Source: Paraburkholderia sp. PGU19
GTDB taxonomy: Bacteria; Pseudomonadota; Gammaproteobacteria; Burkholderiales; Burkholderiaceae
DNA length: 64,000 nt
Assembly (NCBI RefSeq): GCF_013426915.1
Contig: NZ_AP023181.1
Coordinates: 1,984,001 to 2,048,000 of the forward strand
Direction: 5' to 3'
Of the stretch, positions 17,612 to 26,425 are shown one piece after another. The notes beneath the pieces were generated by a model. The model saw only the letters and a program-made list of their open reading frames with translations. It was not told the origin of the DNA and searched no databases. The stretch's first letter is position 1, and every line of letters begins with the position of its first letter. Position numbers and translations under genes: made by a program.

Positions 17612-18257
17612 AGTTGCCGGGGTGCTGGCAGGCGGCAAGGTCGCGCGCCTGTCGAAACACGGTGCTGGCGAACAGTATCGCGCCGTCGACGGGCAATTGC
17701 GCGGACCGCAGGGCGTCGGCGGTCCAGGTATTGCAGGTGTAGTAGCCCGCGTAGTTCGCGGTGGCGCCGAAGTACAGGCTGCCGGCATAGGGGCCGTCGC
17801 CGAGCCGCACGGGGTGCGATAGCCTGTCGCGCTGCACCGACTGGTCGAGGTAGGCGGCCAGGCCCGCCTTGCCGGCCGCGGCCACCTGCAGCGTGACCAC
17901 CTTGTCGGCGCCGTAGGCGGCGACGGGCGTGTCGCGCAGCACGGTCATCAGGATCGCGCCGGGGCCGGGCCACAGGGCCGACAGCGTCGCCAGGATGCTG
18001 TGCTCCCGCGTCATCGCGAATTCACGCTCGCCGAAGCCGAAGCACAGGTGGGTGGCACCGACGAAGTCCTGCGCCAGCCGCGCCTGCAGGTCCGGCACGT
18101 CCTGCACCTGCACGCAGACGTCGGTATGCCAGCCGCGCTCGACCACGTCGATGGTGGTCACCGGTGGTCCGCTGGCGGGAGTGAGCGGGATGGTCGAGCA
18201 GGCGGCAAGAAAGGCGGCGAGCGCGAACCCGGCTAGCCGCCCGACCGTTCGCGTCAT
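17577..18257 (-). CDS. DUF2459 lipoprotein (TIGR02117-like)
   Basis: A 226-residue protein. Starting at the ATG at 18257 gives a signal peptide ending in lipobox LAAC, hence a lipoprotein; an upstream in-frame start at 18425 would bury the signal. The DUF2459 pattern is visible: VVERGWHTDV, FGFGEREF and ATANYAGYYTCNTWTA. The function of the family is unknown. Codon use is strongly biased to GCC/GGC/CTG and GC is higher than in neighbours, suggesting acquisition from another beta-proteobacterium. Confidence 0.82.
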   Translation of the reverse strand: MTRTVGRLAGFALAAFLAACSTIPLTPASGPPVTTIDVVERGWHTDVCVQVQDVPDLQARLAQDFVGATHLCFGFGEREFAMTREHSILATLSALWPGPGAILMTVLRDTPVAAYGADKVVTLQVAAAGKAGLAAYLDQSVQRDRLSHPVRLGDGPYAGSLYFGATANYAGYYTCNTWTADALRSAQLPVDGAILFASTVFRQARDLAACQHPGNFTGTDRACIPR

Positions 18258-18631
18258 ATGGGTTTGATGATGGGCGTCGCGCATCCAGGAAGTGTAGTCA
18301 GCGCCGGCGCCGGTGAGTTCATATGCAACCGCCAGGGCACTCAGGCAACAGGCATTCGACATGCGCCACAAAGCGGCCACCGGCCCCAGCGAATGTTTCT
18401 GACCGCAGCTTATGAGGCGGGGCATTGAACGCGTACAGTCGGCTACGAGCAGTTATCGCGAGTCCAACAACACGGCCGCTCGAAGGCCTACTGACCATCC
18501 ATCAGCCGCCGTGACCCGTGTGTGCTTCGAAGACGAAGCAACAGACAACCATTGTGCATATTCTCAGTCACCGTGGCGAACGAATCCATAGTAACCATGG
18601 TCTTTCCGGCAATTCGATCGTTCCTGTGGCA
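18258..18631. other. Intergenic region without recognised gene
   Basis: 374 nt between the DUF2459 start and the end of the porin gene. The DUF2459 frame stays open into it to 18425, but no exported start lies there. It should hold the DUF2459 promoter and the porin terminator. No T-tailed hairpin or repeat was found. Confidence 0.4.
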
Positions 18632-19813
18632 TTAGAAGCGATGCCTCAAGCCCACGGTTGCCTCGACCTGATTGCTCGTGGATGACGGCGCGGTGACGCC
18701 GTTGATCCACGCCACGCCCAATGGCGAAGTGCCGCTTGGGCTCACCCGTTGCCATGCGCCCTGAACGTAGACATCGGTGCGCAGCGAGAAGTGATAGTCG
18801 GCCATTGCACTCACCTGATTCCAATGGGGAACGCCGCCGCCTCCGTTTCCGCCTGCGCGCGAATAGGTGTATGCGCCCGAAAGTTCGACCGCCGGCGTCA
18901 GCGCATAGCGGAAGTTGCCCTCGAAGTTCTGGAAAGTTCCACTCAGCCCGGTCTGGAAGAACTGGGTGAGCTTGCTGTGCGAGTACACGAAACCCGCGAC
19001 AGCCGGGCCAAAAGTGTAGTTCACGCCAGCGCCAAAGGTCTTCTGACTGCTGGCCAGCACGCCTAAAGGCACAGCGGTCGGCGAGAGCGCGCCCTGCAGG
19101 GACGATCCCGTTGTATCGGTGACGGCGCCATTTGTATTCAACTGTCCCGGCGTGCGCGCAGAACTGTTGAGCTGAAGGTAACCAGCACCGAAGTTCAGCG
19201 CTCCCCATACATAGGACATGCCAAAGCTATAGGCGCGATTGTTCGCGAATCCACCCGCCTGATTGGAAAAGCCGTACAGCCCACCGACCCTGAGGCCACC
19301 GAAATCCGGGCTCATGTACTTCACGGAGTTATTAATCTGAAACGAATCGTTCAGGTTGTCATTGTCTAGCGGGTGCGCGAAATGCGTACCGCCGAACTCC
19401 GTGCCCGTCAATGAAAGCGGCGCGACAAAGTCGACCATGCCGTCGGTCTGGTGGCCCAGCGTGAGCGCGCCGTACTCGCGGCTCGACAAGCCGACATATG
19501 CTTGACGATTGAAGATGCGGTTGCTCGACGAGAACTGCCCGTTGTTCAGATTGAAGCCGCTCTCCAGGGTGAATACGGCCTTCAGCCCCGCGCCGAGGTC
19601 TTCTGCCCCGCGCAAGCCCCAGCGACTGTACTGAACCGCACCGCTCGTCATCTCCCAGTTGCTGTGTCCGCCACCCGTCCCGGTAATCTGACTATTCGTG
19701 TAGGTTAGACCCGCGTCGATTAGCCCGTAAATCGTCACACTGCTTTGCGCATGCGCGGCTGCGCTGGCCAGTGTGATCATCGTCGTCGCGCCGGTTATAA
19801 GTATCTTGTTCAT
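18632..19813 (-). CDS. Gram-negative porin (Burkholderia OmpC-like)
   Basis: A 393-residue trimeric-porin-type protein. The signal peptide ends AAAHA (about residue 22), the mature start is QSSVTIYGLIDAG, and the chain ends VGLRHRF with the C-terminal Phe needed for outer-membrane insertion. RWGLRGAEDLG and FNRQAYVGLSS are family hallmarks. Start: GGGAGCAAAA before the ATG. It stands alone with its own promoter region (19814 onward). It is clearly paralogous to the porin at 7528. Confidence 0.93.
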   Translation of the reverse strand: MNKILITGATTMITLASAAAHAQSSVTIYGLIDAGLTYTNSQITGTGGGHSNWEMTSGAVQYSRWGLRGAEDLGAGLKAVFTLESGFNLNNGQFSSSNRIFNRQAYVGLSSREYGALTLGHQTDGMVDFVAPLSLTGTEFGGTHFAHPLDNDNLNDSFQINNSVKYMSPDFGGLRVGGLYGFSNQAGGFANNRAYSFGMSYVWGALNFGAGYLQLNSSARTPGQLNTNGAVTDTTGSSLQGALSPTAVPLGVLASSQKTFGAGVNYTFGPAVAGFVYSHSKLTQFFQTGLSGTFQNFEGNFRYALTPAVELSGAYTYSRAGGNGGGGVPHWNQVSAMADYHFSLRTDVYVQGAWQRVSPSGTSPLGVAWINGVTAPSSTSNQVEATVGLRHRF

Positions 19814-20111
19814 TTTTGCTCCCGCCTAAGACCGAGAGAAACGAGTCTCTTACAACGCATTGAACGCCGGCGTAGATGCCTGCAGGGCGCGGCACCGTGC
19901 GGATCATCGTCAGGCAAAGGCGCGATGTTCTTTGAACACTTTATGCGACCGAAGTCAGAACTGCCAACTTCAGATATGGCGGTCGAGCTGCGTTCTGAGG
20001 AGTCCCCTGCCTGCCGCCAGATCAGACCACGATGCAACTAGCCATGCGCCCCGAGACACCCGCCGTCCCGTCTCCTGCACGCGCCTGTGTTCGTCCCCGG
20101 TAAATTTCCGC
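19814..20111. other. Intergenic region with porin promoter
   Basis: 298 nt between two minus-strand genes. Apart from the porin ribosome site, no gene, repeat or operator was recognised. Confidence 0.35.
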
Positions 20112-21149
20112 TTAGAAGCTCATGGCGAATCCGAAGGACACGCCGTGGACATTATTTCCAAACACGTACCGCACCATCGCACGCGTCCGGGTAACGATGA
20201 TCGGATATCTGCTGCTATCGAGTTCCAGGCCGACGCCGAGTGAAGTCAGTTCGTTGAAGCCGAGCACCCCCGCACTGTCACCGAAATAATGGGAGTAGGC
20301 GAACTCGAGCACGTAACGGACCGGCCGGTCCAGCGCATGCCAGCCGGTTGGCGCACGCCAGCGTGTCCACAGGCTCACTTGCTGCGCCATGGCCGAGCCC
20401 TGAACGGCATCGGATGAACTCCCGAAGCTGCGAAGGTAGATATCGGTCGCGCGCAGTTCAGCGTCGATTTCATAGTTCTCGCGGTAATGCTCATAGTCGA
20501 GCATTAACGAGCCGCCGTAGCCATACGCGTCCAGCGACCCGTTCTCGAGAAACTGTAGGTTGCGGTCGGTGACGCGATTGAAGATCGACTGCCCTATCTT
20601 CAGGTCGCTCGATACGCGGCCGATCGTACCGTTCAGGATCGGACGGAACACCAGTTCGTCCGTAATCCGGAAATCCCAGCCGATGCCGACCGTGCCACTG
20701 AAGGTGTTCCATTTTGTCGGCACGGGACGCTGCTCGGCGCCGTCCGTGGCGACGAACGTCGGATCGTAGCGGCTGTAGGCAATCGTCCCTTCCACATATA
20801 GAGGAAAGGTCCTGCTGAGCGTGAATCCGCCTCCGAGTTGTGACTGACCGAAACTGGGATTGCCGGTGGTGCCGCTATTGATCGAGAGCGAACTGGTCGT
20901 AACATCCGGCACCGTCGTATAGGTCATGACGGCAAGCACGGCATCGGCATGCTGTTTGACGTTGCCACCAACGACGGCCTGGCTCGACAGGGGGGCTTGG
21001 GTGGCCTGCGCCAATCCCTGGACAGGATGCAAGGTCACGATCAGGCCGCAGGCAGCTGCCCGTGTGTATCGCGACAACGACGGACGCTTCTGTCGATCTG
21101 GCAGGTGCCGCGGCGGGTTGCGCCCCGCCTTGTCGAACCGGATATACAT
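20112..21149 (-). CDS. Solitary autotransporter-like outer-membrane beta-barrel protein
   Basis: A 345-residue outer-membrane protein from the ATG at 21149. A basic leader and hydrophobic stretch (AAACGLIVTLHPVQGLAQA) act as signal. The body is made of alternating strands (GGGFTLSRTFPLYVEGTIAYSRYD; VGIGWDFRITDELVFRPILNG) and ends GVSFGFAMSF with a terminal Phe. The pattern matches the solitary autotransporter barrel family (Omp_AT) without a passenger. Upstream in-frame ATG 21281 would add a 44-residue non-signal extension and is unlikely. Function unknown. Confidence 0.7.
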   Translation of the reverse strand: MYIRFDKAGRNPPRHLPDRQKRPSLSRYTRAAACGLIVTLHPVQGLAQATQAPLSSQAVVGGNVKQHADAVLAVMTYTTVPDVTTSSLSINSGTTGNPSFGQSQLGGGFTLSRTFPLYVEGTIAYSRYDPTFVATDGAEQRPVPTKWNTFSGTVGIGWDFRITDELVFRPILNGTIGRVSSDLKIGQSIFNRVTDRNLQFLENGSLDAYGYGGSLMLDYEHYRENYEIDAELRATDIYLRSFGSSSDAVQGSAMAQQVSLWTRWRAPTGWHALDRPVRYVLEFAYSHYFGDSAGVLGFNELTSLGVGLELDSSRYPIIVTRTRAMVRYVFGNNVHGVSFGFAMSF

Positions 21150-21489
21150 GACGCAGTCCCGTTGTTGGAGCGTTGGGAAATTTTCCCGTGCCTTCCAGCC
21201 GGAGCAATGCACGACTTTCGATTCAAGAGGAACTATGGGGCCGCTTTGCCGCGAGGATAGAGGCCCTGGTTGAGGCAGCAAGTTCTGCTGGTTCGCACGA
21301 CCTTATGATCGTAGGACTGGCTCGTACTGTCGAGCCGAATACCGCGCAACACGCGAATGAACGAGAAATGCGATTCGTTCTTTTTTCGATTTTCCAACCA
21401 TTTCGACACCTCGTCGCAATGCACGAGATGACTCGGGAGCACGTTCTGACTGTCTGTCATGCGAATGGCACAGTGCAATTCGATGTTAC
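21150..21489. other. Intergenic region, nothing recognised
   Basis: 340 nt between the barrel gene and the small lipoprotein gene, both on the minus strand. Open frames here have no start with a ribosome site and no coding bias. Confidence 0.4.
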
Positions 21490-21876
21490 CTATTTTTCAG
21501 CTTTGGGCGGAGCGCATTCGCCGGTGGGAACACTGCCGCCGCCGGTGTTCTTCAACGTAAGCGCGAGCCTGCTGCCTCTGTTGGCCGTGATGATCTGCCC
21601 GTAACTGACGGTCGGGATAAACTGAATATCGGGTGCCACGGCCACGGCCGGATTTCTCGCGCCGTCCACGGTCAGGTCGAGTTCCACGGTAATCGATTCT
21701 ATTGCGACGCCCCAGTCCTTTCCGCGCGCCGCCTGATCCTTCTTGAAATTGCACAGGCCTGTCATGACCTGCTCCAATGCGGTGGGAATATCGACGGGTT
21801 TTCCTGGGGGAATGGGTGGTGTGTTGCAACCAAGAACGAGAAAAGACACGACAACGATAGCAAGCTGGGCGCGCAT
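21490..21876 (-). CDS. Small lipoprotein, possibly with a trypco2-like domain
   Basis: A 128-residue protein from the ATG at 21876, which has AGGGGATC upstream; starts at 21894 and 21972 would precede the signal. Lipobox VLGC lies at about residues 14-17. The mature part has a helical IPTALEQVMTGL segment followed by alternating strands (IESITVELDLTV; FIPTVSYGQII; SRLALTLKNTG). This helix-then-beta arrangement recalls the trypsin-co-occurring domain 2 (trypco2), but the match is by eye and tentative. No operon partner. Confidence 0.65.
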   Translation of the reverse strand: MRAQLAIVVVSFLVLGCNTPPIPPGKPVDIPTALEQVMTGLCNFKKDQAARGKDWGVAIESITVELDLTVDGARNPAVAVAPDIQFIPTVSYGQIITANRGSRLALTLKNTGGGSVPTGECAPPKAEK

Positions 21877-22347
21877 CACGATCCCCTGATTCATGAAATA
21901 GTCACGAAGCTTCGTTGCAACACAAGCATTCAATGCCTTTGCTTGTGAACCCGGCGGTCGGCCCTCTGCCAACCAGTCAAAATTCTAGTTCAAACCGGCT
22001 AGCCGAAAACAAGTTCACGCAATTCGTGCGGCAGAGTGAAAATCATCTGACGAAGCCGGCGGCGCGGAATCGACGATACGGTCCTTCGTCGGAACCTGAA
22101 TGCGGAATCGGTAAAAAAGAAAAATCGTCTCTTTTGATTTGTTTTCTGCCGGATATCTTCCACAAGAAAGACAAATTCGTTCTATGCCAGTTGCGAAAAA
22201 AGGATCGGCGCTTCATTGATGCAATTCTGGCGAGCGTCGCTGCCGACCGATGAGGGTCTATCGCGATTGCAACAAAGCGATTGCGCTGGCATGACGCGCG
22301 TGCGACCTTACTAGTCAGCAGCGTGACGAATCGAGCGAGAGATCAAC
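21877..22347. other. AT-rich intergenic region upstream of the ion-channel gene
   Basis: 471 nt between divergent genes. The centre (about 22100-22210) is clearly AT-richer than the window, with several A and T runs. An open frame at 21915-22253 (+) lacks a ribosome site, coding bias and any recognisable motif, so it is not called. No repeat or attachment site was found. Confidence 0.45.
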
Positions 22348-23040
22348 ATGGCTATCCATGCCACGCGCAACGCCCTGTCGAATATATTCTTCCAGCGCTG
22401 CTTCTGGCTGTTTCTCGTTCTGCTCATTCTCATCGGCGCGGTGTCGTTCGTCCCCGCGAGCGACTACGGCCGCCTGATTCTGAATAGTGTCAACATGTTC
22501 CTCCTCATCGCGACAATCGCAGCTGTCGGGCGCACGACGCGGTCGTTCGTCGTCGCGCTGTTACTCGCCGTTCCCGCGGTGTGGTTCCAGTATCTCGGAC
22601 TCTGGCACGACAGCGACACGGACCTGGCAAGGTCGTGGATGTTCAGCGCCTTACTTTATTTCATGAGCGCCGCATATTTACTCCGCTACGTTTTCCAGCC
22701 CAGAATCATGACGCAGGGCAAGCTGTTTGGTGCTGCGGCTGCGTATCTCCTGATCGGTGTGCTCTGGGCGTACCTTTGCGCGATCGTCGGCTTCTTCTAT
22801 CCGCTTTCGTACATGATCGTCGGCCAACCGGGGCGACTGGTCTATGCCGATGCCCTTTACCTGAGCATCACCGTGCTCACCAGTACCGGCTTCGGAGACA
22901 TCACGCCCCTCACGCGTCAGGCGCGCGGCCTGTGCATGGTCGAGCAGATAACGGGAGCTCTATTCGTGGCGATACTCATTGCGCGGTTGGCGGGGGTTTA
23001 TCCGCCACGAGAGAGTTACACCGACGACAGAGCCCCGTAG
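22348..23040 (+). CDS. Two-pore-helix-type potassium channel family protein
   Basis: A 230-residue membrane protein with about six hydrophobic segments. The C-terminal third carries a pore loop and filter SITVLTSTGFGDITPL, where TGFGD replaces the canonical TVGYGD, followed by the last helix. The filter variant still fits K+ or weakly selective cation channels. No cytoplasmic regulatory domain is present. 64 nt downstream lies a carbonic anhydrase gene on the same strand, so ion and bicarbonate balance may be linked. Confidence 0.85.
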   Translation: MAIHATRNALSNIFFQRCFWLFLVLLILIGAVSFVPASDYGRLILNSVNMFLLIATIAAVGRTTRSFVVALLLAVPAVWFQYLGLWHDSDTDLARSWMFSALLYFMSAAYLLRYVFQPRIMTQGKLFGAAAAYLLIGVLWAYLCAIVGFFYPLSYMIVGQPGRLVYADALYLSITVLTSTGFGDITPLTRQARGLCMVEQITGALFVAILIARLAGVYPPRESYTDDRAP

Positions 23041-23104
23041 GCGGTCAACGAGTGGGCTGCGCGCGCAAGCCGACTTCCACAGCACCCTGTTTCGGAGACA
23101 CGCC

Positions 23105-23782
23105 ATGCGAAAACTCATCATGGGCATTGTCGAATTCCGCGAGCGAATGCTGCCGCACTATGCAGAACAGTTCAGCAAGCTTGCTCTCGCGCAAACGCCT
23201 GATGCACTGTTCATCACGTGCTCGGACAGCCGGGTTGTGCCGGACCTGCTCGCATCGACTCATCCGGGCGATCTTTTTACGATGCGCAACGTCGGCAACC
23301 TGATACCACCGGCGACCGCGGAGGGAACCTCAACGGGCGACCTCTCCGAGGCAGGCGCGATCGAGTACGCAGTGTTGGTGCTTAAGGTCGCGAATATCGT
23401 CGTATGCGGACATTCCGAATGCGGTGCGATGAAAGCCGTCTATGCACGTAACCCAAAGCTGAAAACGCCGAACCTCGATAAATGGCTATACCACGCCAAC
23501 AACGCGGCGTTTCGTCTCGAACACGAAGGCCCGCTGGACGACAGACTGAAACCGCACGACCAATTGTCGCAACTCAATGTCCTCGTGCAACTCGAGCATC
23601 TGATGACCTACCCGATCGTCCGCCAGCAGGTGATGGCCAAGGCGCTGGTATTGAGTGGCTGGTGGTTCGACATTGCAACCGGCGACATGTATGCCTATGA
23701 GCGAGCGAGCCGCTCATTCGAAGTCATTGACCGCGCGCTGGCTGAGCGGCTTGCCGAGCGCCTCGCCTTTCGCGCACGGTAA
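23105..23782 (+). CDS. Beta-class carbonic anhydrase
   Basis: A 225-residue enzyme interconverting CO2 and bicarbonate. Zinc ligands appear as Cys in ITCSDSRVVPD and His/Cys in CGHSECGAMKA, with the Asp-Arg dyad in SDSR. The family motif FTMRNVGNLIPP is present. The frame is open upstream to 22979, but the ATG at 23105 matches the family N-terminus (MRKLIMGIVEFRE). Likely co-transcribed with the channel gene. Confidence 0.93.
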   Translation: MRKLIMGIVEFRERMLPHYAEQFSKLALAQTPDALFITCSDSRVVPDLLASTHPGDLFTMRNVGNLIPPATAEGTSTGDLSEAGAIEYAVLVLKVANIVVCGHSECGAMKAVYARNPKLKTPNLDKWLYHANNAAFRLEHEGPLDDRLKPHDQLSQLNVLVQLEHLMTYPIVRQQVMAKALVLSGWWFDIATGDMYAYERASRSFEVIDRALAERLAERLAFRAR

Positions 23783-24065
23783 AAGCGGGGCGCTGTTCTC
23801 GTGAAGTGCCTTTCGGGTTCAGGTGAACATAGTCGGCATCGATCCTTCGTGGCGGACCGCATGGCAATGACTTGTTGCGAATCGCACAAGCGGACGCGGT
23901 GAACTTTGCTGTTGGTACACCCGAACGCCGAAAATGACCAACGACTTGCCGTATTCCGCGTTTGGCCTCGAATGTAGCCATTGCTCCGCACTCACAATTC
24001 GCGTCGAACCAGCGAACGCTCCCGAGGACCACCGGCATCGGTTGATTCGCATAACGTGACCCGTT
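23783..24065. other. Intergenic region between convergent genes
   Basis: 283 nt with no open frame of coding character and no obvious T-tailed terminator. Confidence 0.35.
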
Positions 24066-25133
24066 CTAATGCTGTCGAAACAGATTCTTGTTCACGGTGA
24101 GCGAAAAGGCCGCTGCCGTCGCTTCAGTGTGTTTTTCAGCTTGAACCGGAGGCGGAATGAGTTGCGCGGCGGGTGCGGCCGGTACGCTAACTGCAGCCTC
24201 TCGTATCACCGTTGTCGTTGTCGGGCTCTTTACGGGAGGCCGCACAGGGACCGGCTCATGCGTCGCTTGTTCGACATGCGCGATGTTCTGGTCACACGAC
24301 TCAAGCGCGCCGCAGGCCGTTTTGGCAGTTTTCGGGCTAGTCCGTCGCTCCTTCGCTACAGTCGACGCAGCGCGGGTTTGTGTCGTGGCAGGACTTGAAT
24401 CCTGAGCGATCGTTTTCGGCGCCGCACGCATGGGAGAGGCGGGTGCGCTTGCAACATTCCGCTTGCTGGTGGGATTGCTGGGTGCTGGCACAGGCGCAGG
24501 CGCACGTGCAGGCGCAGGTGCTGCAGCCGCCACCGCTACGGGTGGCTTCGACGGCGGGTCATGAGCAACGGTAACGCTCAAGTTCGGCGCATCGCTAGCG
24601 GCCGCTTGTGGCGTCGCGATGTCGCGTACAGCAACCGGAACGGGTGGCGTTTCGATCGGAGCACGCGCGGCCTGTGCAACATCTAAAGCACGTTGACCCG
24701 GCGACGCCGAACTATCGCGCTTCGCCACGTGCGGCTTGTCCACGTTGGCGAAGTGCCCCATACGGCTTTGCAAGGCTTCCCGCTCAGTCAACGTAACGTA
24801 GGTGCCGAATGCGATCACGAAGCCGAACAGGACGGTCGCCACGCCAGCGCTCAGGCTCCAGTCGGGCGCGCCGCCTTCCTTGACGACCGTGAGCTGTTTC
24901 GGCCGGGACTGCACGCGCATGATGACCAACGGGCGAGTGACATCGGGCGTCCGTTTGGAACGGCGCCGAGGTTTGCTGGGCACATTGGGCGCATGAGGTG
25001 CCTCAAGCGCAGCGGGGCTGGACGAAACCTGTTCATCGAGCGGCTGTGCGGGGCCATCTTGTGCTGGCTCGTCGCCTGGCGCCACGTCGCATGGCTCCTC
25101 CGGCGTCGCTAGACGCTTGCGGATGATGCCCAT
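24066..25133 (-). CDS. Pro/Ala-rich single-pass membrane protein of unknown function
   Basis: A 355-residue protein. The first 90 residues are charged, Pro-rich and cytoplasmic; one membrane segment follows (about residues 96-113, SAGVATVLFGFVIAFGTYVTL); the rest is a low-complexity Pro/Ala/Val/Lys-rich periplasmic region. This topology resembles TonB- or GspC-like energy or linker proteins, but no C-terminal domain is recognisable. I prefer the ATG at 25133, preceded by GGGGAGACGG, over 25148. No operon partner. Family unknown. Confidence 0.65.
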   Translation of the reverse strand: MGIIRKRLATPEEPCDVAPGDEPAQDGPAQPLDEQVSSSPAALEAPHAPNVPSKPRRRSKRTPDVTRPLVIMRVQSRPKQLTVVKEGGAPDWSLSAGVATVLFGFVIAFGTYVTLTEREALQSRMGHFANVDKPHVAKRDSSASPGQRALDVAQAARAPIETPPVPVAVRDIATPQAAASDAPNLSVTVAHDPPSKPPVAVAAAAPAPARAPAPVPAPSNPTSKRNVASAPASPMRAAPKTIAQDSSPATTQTRAASTVAKERRTSPKTAKTACGALESCDQNIAHVEQATHEPVPVRPPVKSPTTTTVIREAAVSVPAAPAAQLIPPPVQAEKHTEATAAAFSLTVNKNLFRQH

Positions 25134-25402
25134 ATTCCGTCTCCCCATACCGCCGGCAAGTCAGGCATTGTGCGTTCTTCTCATTGGCAACCAGGCGATC
25201 GACGTCACCTCGGCGCGTCGCGCGATGCCGCCCGTTCTATAGCCGTATGTGGCGGCGCGCTGACTGGGTCATTGTTCAGCATTGAGGCGGGCTCGTATGT
25301 TGGTCGCTGCACAAACGTAGGGTTCGTCGGACATCCCGGCGAAACGTCAGCCGACGGTACCCACGTCCTGATCGCGCCGAAAAAAACGCTTGCATTCCAT
25401 TT

Positions 25403-25415
25403 ATTGTTCAACAAT
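25403..25415. promoter_or_regulatory. FCD/GntR-type operator, copy 1
   Basis: ATTGTTCAACAAT contains the FadR-subfamily pattern TNGTNNNACNA. It lies between the proposed -35 and -10, so binding would block transcription. The likely binder is the GntR regulator encoded at 27952 in the same operon. Confidence 0.65.
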
Positions 25416-25424
25416 AGTTTGCAC

Positions 25425-25437
25425 ATTGTTGAACAAT
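25425..25437. promoter_or_regulatory. FCD/GntR-type operator, copy 2
   Basis: ATTGTTGAACAAT is the exact reverse complement of copy 1. Their centres are 22 bp apart (two DNA turns), allowing two dimers on one face. It ends 29 nt before the ATG at 25467. Confidence 0.65.
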
Positions 25438-25466
25438 CTAACCGGCCACCCGACGAGCGAAACCCT

Positions 25467-26339
25467 ATGAAAGCCCACATTTTTCCGAAGTCGGCCCTCA
25501 AGGGCCTGTCGCACACGATGAAGATCGCCGCCGCGATCGTCCCACTGTTCATGGCGACGCACGCCAACGTTGCCACCGCAGCCGGGACCGTCGCGCGCGA
25601 GAGTCTGCAAATCGGCGCAGACCTCACGTATCCGCCTTACGACTATCTGGACAATGGGACGCCCGCCGGCTTCGATCCCGCGTTCATGGGCAAGCTCGCC
25701 ACGCATCTGAAGCTCAAGCCGTCGTTCGTCGACACGCACTTTGCAAATCTGATTCTTGGCGTCAACGCCAACCGCTTTGACGTGATTGCGTCCGCGCTGT
25801 ACGTGACGCCCGAGCGCGCGAAGCAGATCGACTTTCTGCCTTACCTGAAGACGGGCGGCTCGCTGCTCGCGCTCAGCGGCGCGGGGTTTGCACCGAAGAC
25901 ACCGGAAGATCTGTGCGGCAAGCGGGTCAGTTCGATCAAGGGCGCGTCGTGGATTCCGAAGCTCGCTGATGTATCGGGCAAGGTGTGCGTTCCCGCGGGG
26001 CGCGGCGCGATCGATGTGCGCGAGTTCGAGACGTCGCCGGAAGCGGCGCAAGCCGTGCTGTCGCACGCCGTCGATGCGCAGTTCGAAGATTCCGCTGTCG
26101 CGCAGATCACGGCGAACCGGCTTGGCGGTCGGGTGGCGATTACGTCGACGGCGCCACTCTACCCGGTGGTGATCGGCCTTGGCGTGAAGAAGGGCAATGA
26201 CGCGCTGCTGTCCCAGTTGAAGACTGCATTGGCGTCGATGAAGTCGTCGGGCGAATACGCGGCGCTGCTCAAGCAATACAACGTCGCCGAACCGACGGGC
26301 GGCGACATCGCCCTCGCGCTGGGAAGCGCGCAGAAGTAA
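25467..26339 (+). CDS. Amino-acid-type ABC transporter substrate-binding protein
   Basis: A 290-residue binding protein of the polar amino-acid (SBP_bac_3) class. After a signal ending near ATAA (about residue 38) the chain reads LQIGADLTYPPYDYLDNGTPAGFDPAFM, the family opening, with FDVIASALYVTPERAKQIDF in the middle. The ATG at 25467 has only a weak ribosome site; an ATG at 25518 would give a cleaner signal peptide. It is the first gene of an operon under two GntR-type operators and feeds the fused permease-ATPase that follows. Confidence 0.88.
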   Translation: MKAHIFPKSALKGLSHTMKIAAAIVPLFMATHANVATAAGTVARESLQIGADLTYPPYDYLDNGTPAGFDPAFMGKLATHLKLKPSFVDTHFANLILGVNANRFDVIASALYVTPERAKQIDFLPYLKTGGSLLALSGAGFAPKTPEDLCGKRVSSIKGASWIPKLADVSGKVCVPAGRGAIDVREFETSPEAAQAVLSHAVDAQFEDSAVAQITANRLGGRVAITSTAPLYPVVIGLGVKKGNDALLSQLKTALASMKSSGEYAALLKQYNVAEPTGGDIALALGSAQK

Positions 26340-26425
26340 GGTCGCGTTTTTCCATTGTCTGACGGGCCTGACGGCTCGCATCACCACGCGCGCTCTGCTT
26401 CGCAGCGCGCGGGAAGGGGAGTCGC

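Larger units (their letters stand above)
25149..25466. promoter_or_regulatory. Promoter region of the fused-ABC/GntR operon
   Basis: 318 nt between divergent genes. The last 80 nt are AT-rich and hold two 13-bp near-palindromes (25403-25415, 25425-25437) and a possible promoter with -35 TTGCAT (25390) and -10 AATAGT (25413) at 17-nt spacing. Confidence 0.6.

Noticed and set aside
21915..22253. 112-codon open frame in the AT-rich gap
   Set aside because: No ribosome site, no motif, and Lys/Arg/Cys-rich composition that just reflects the base composition.
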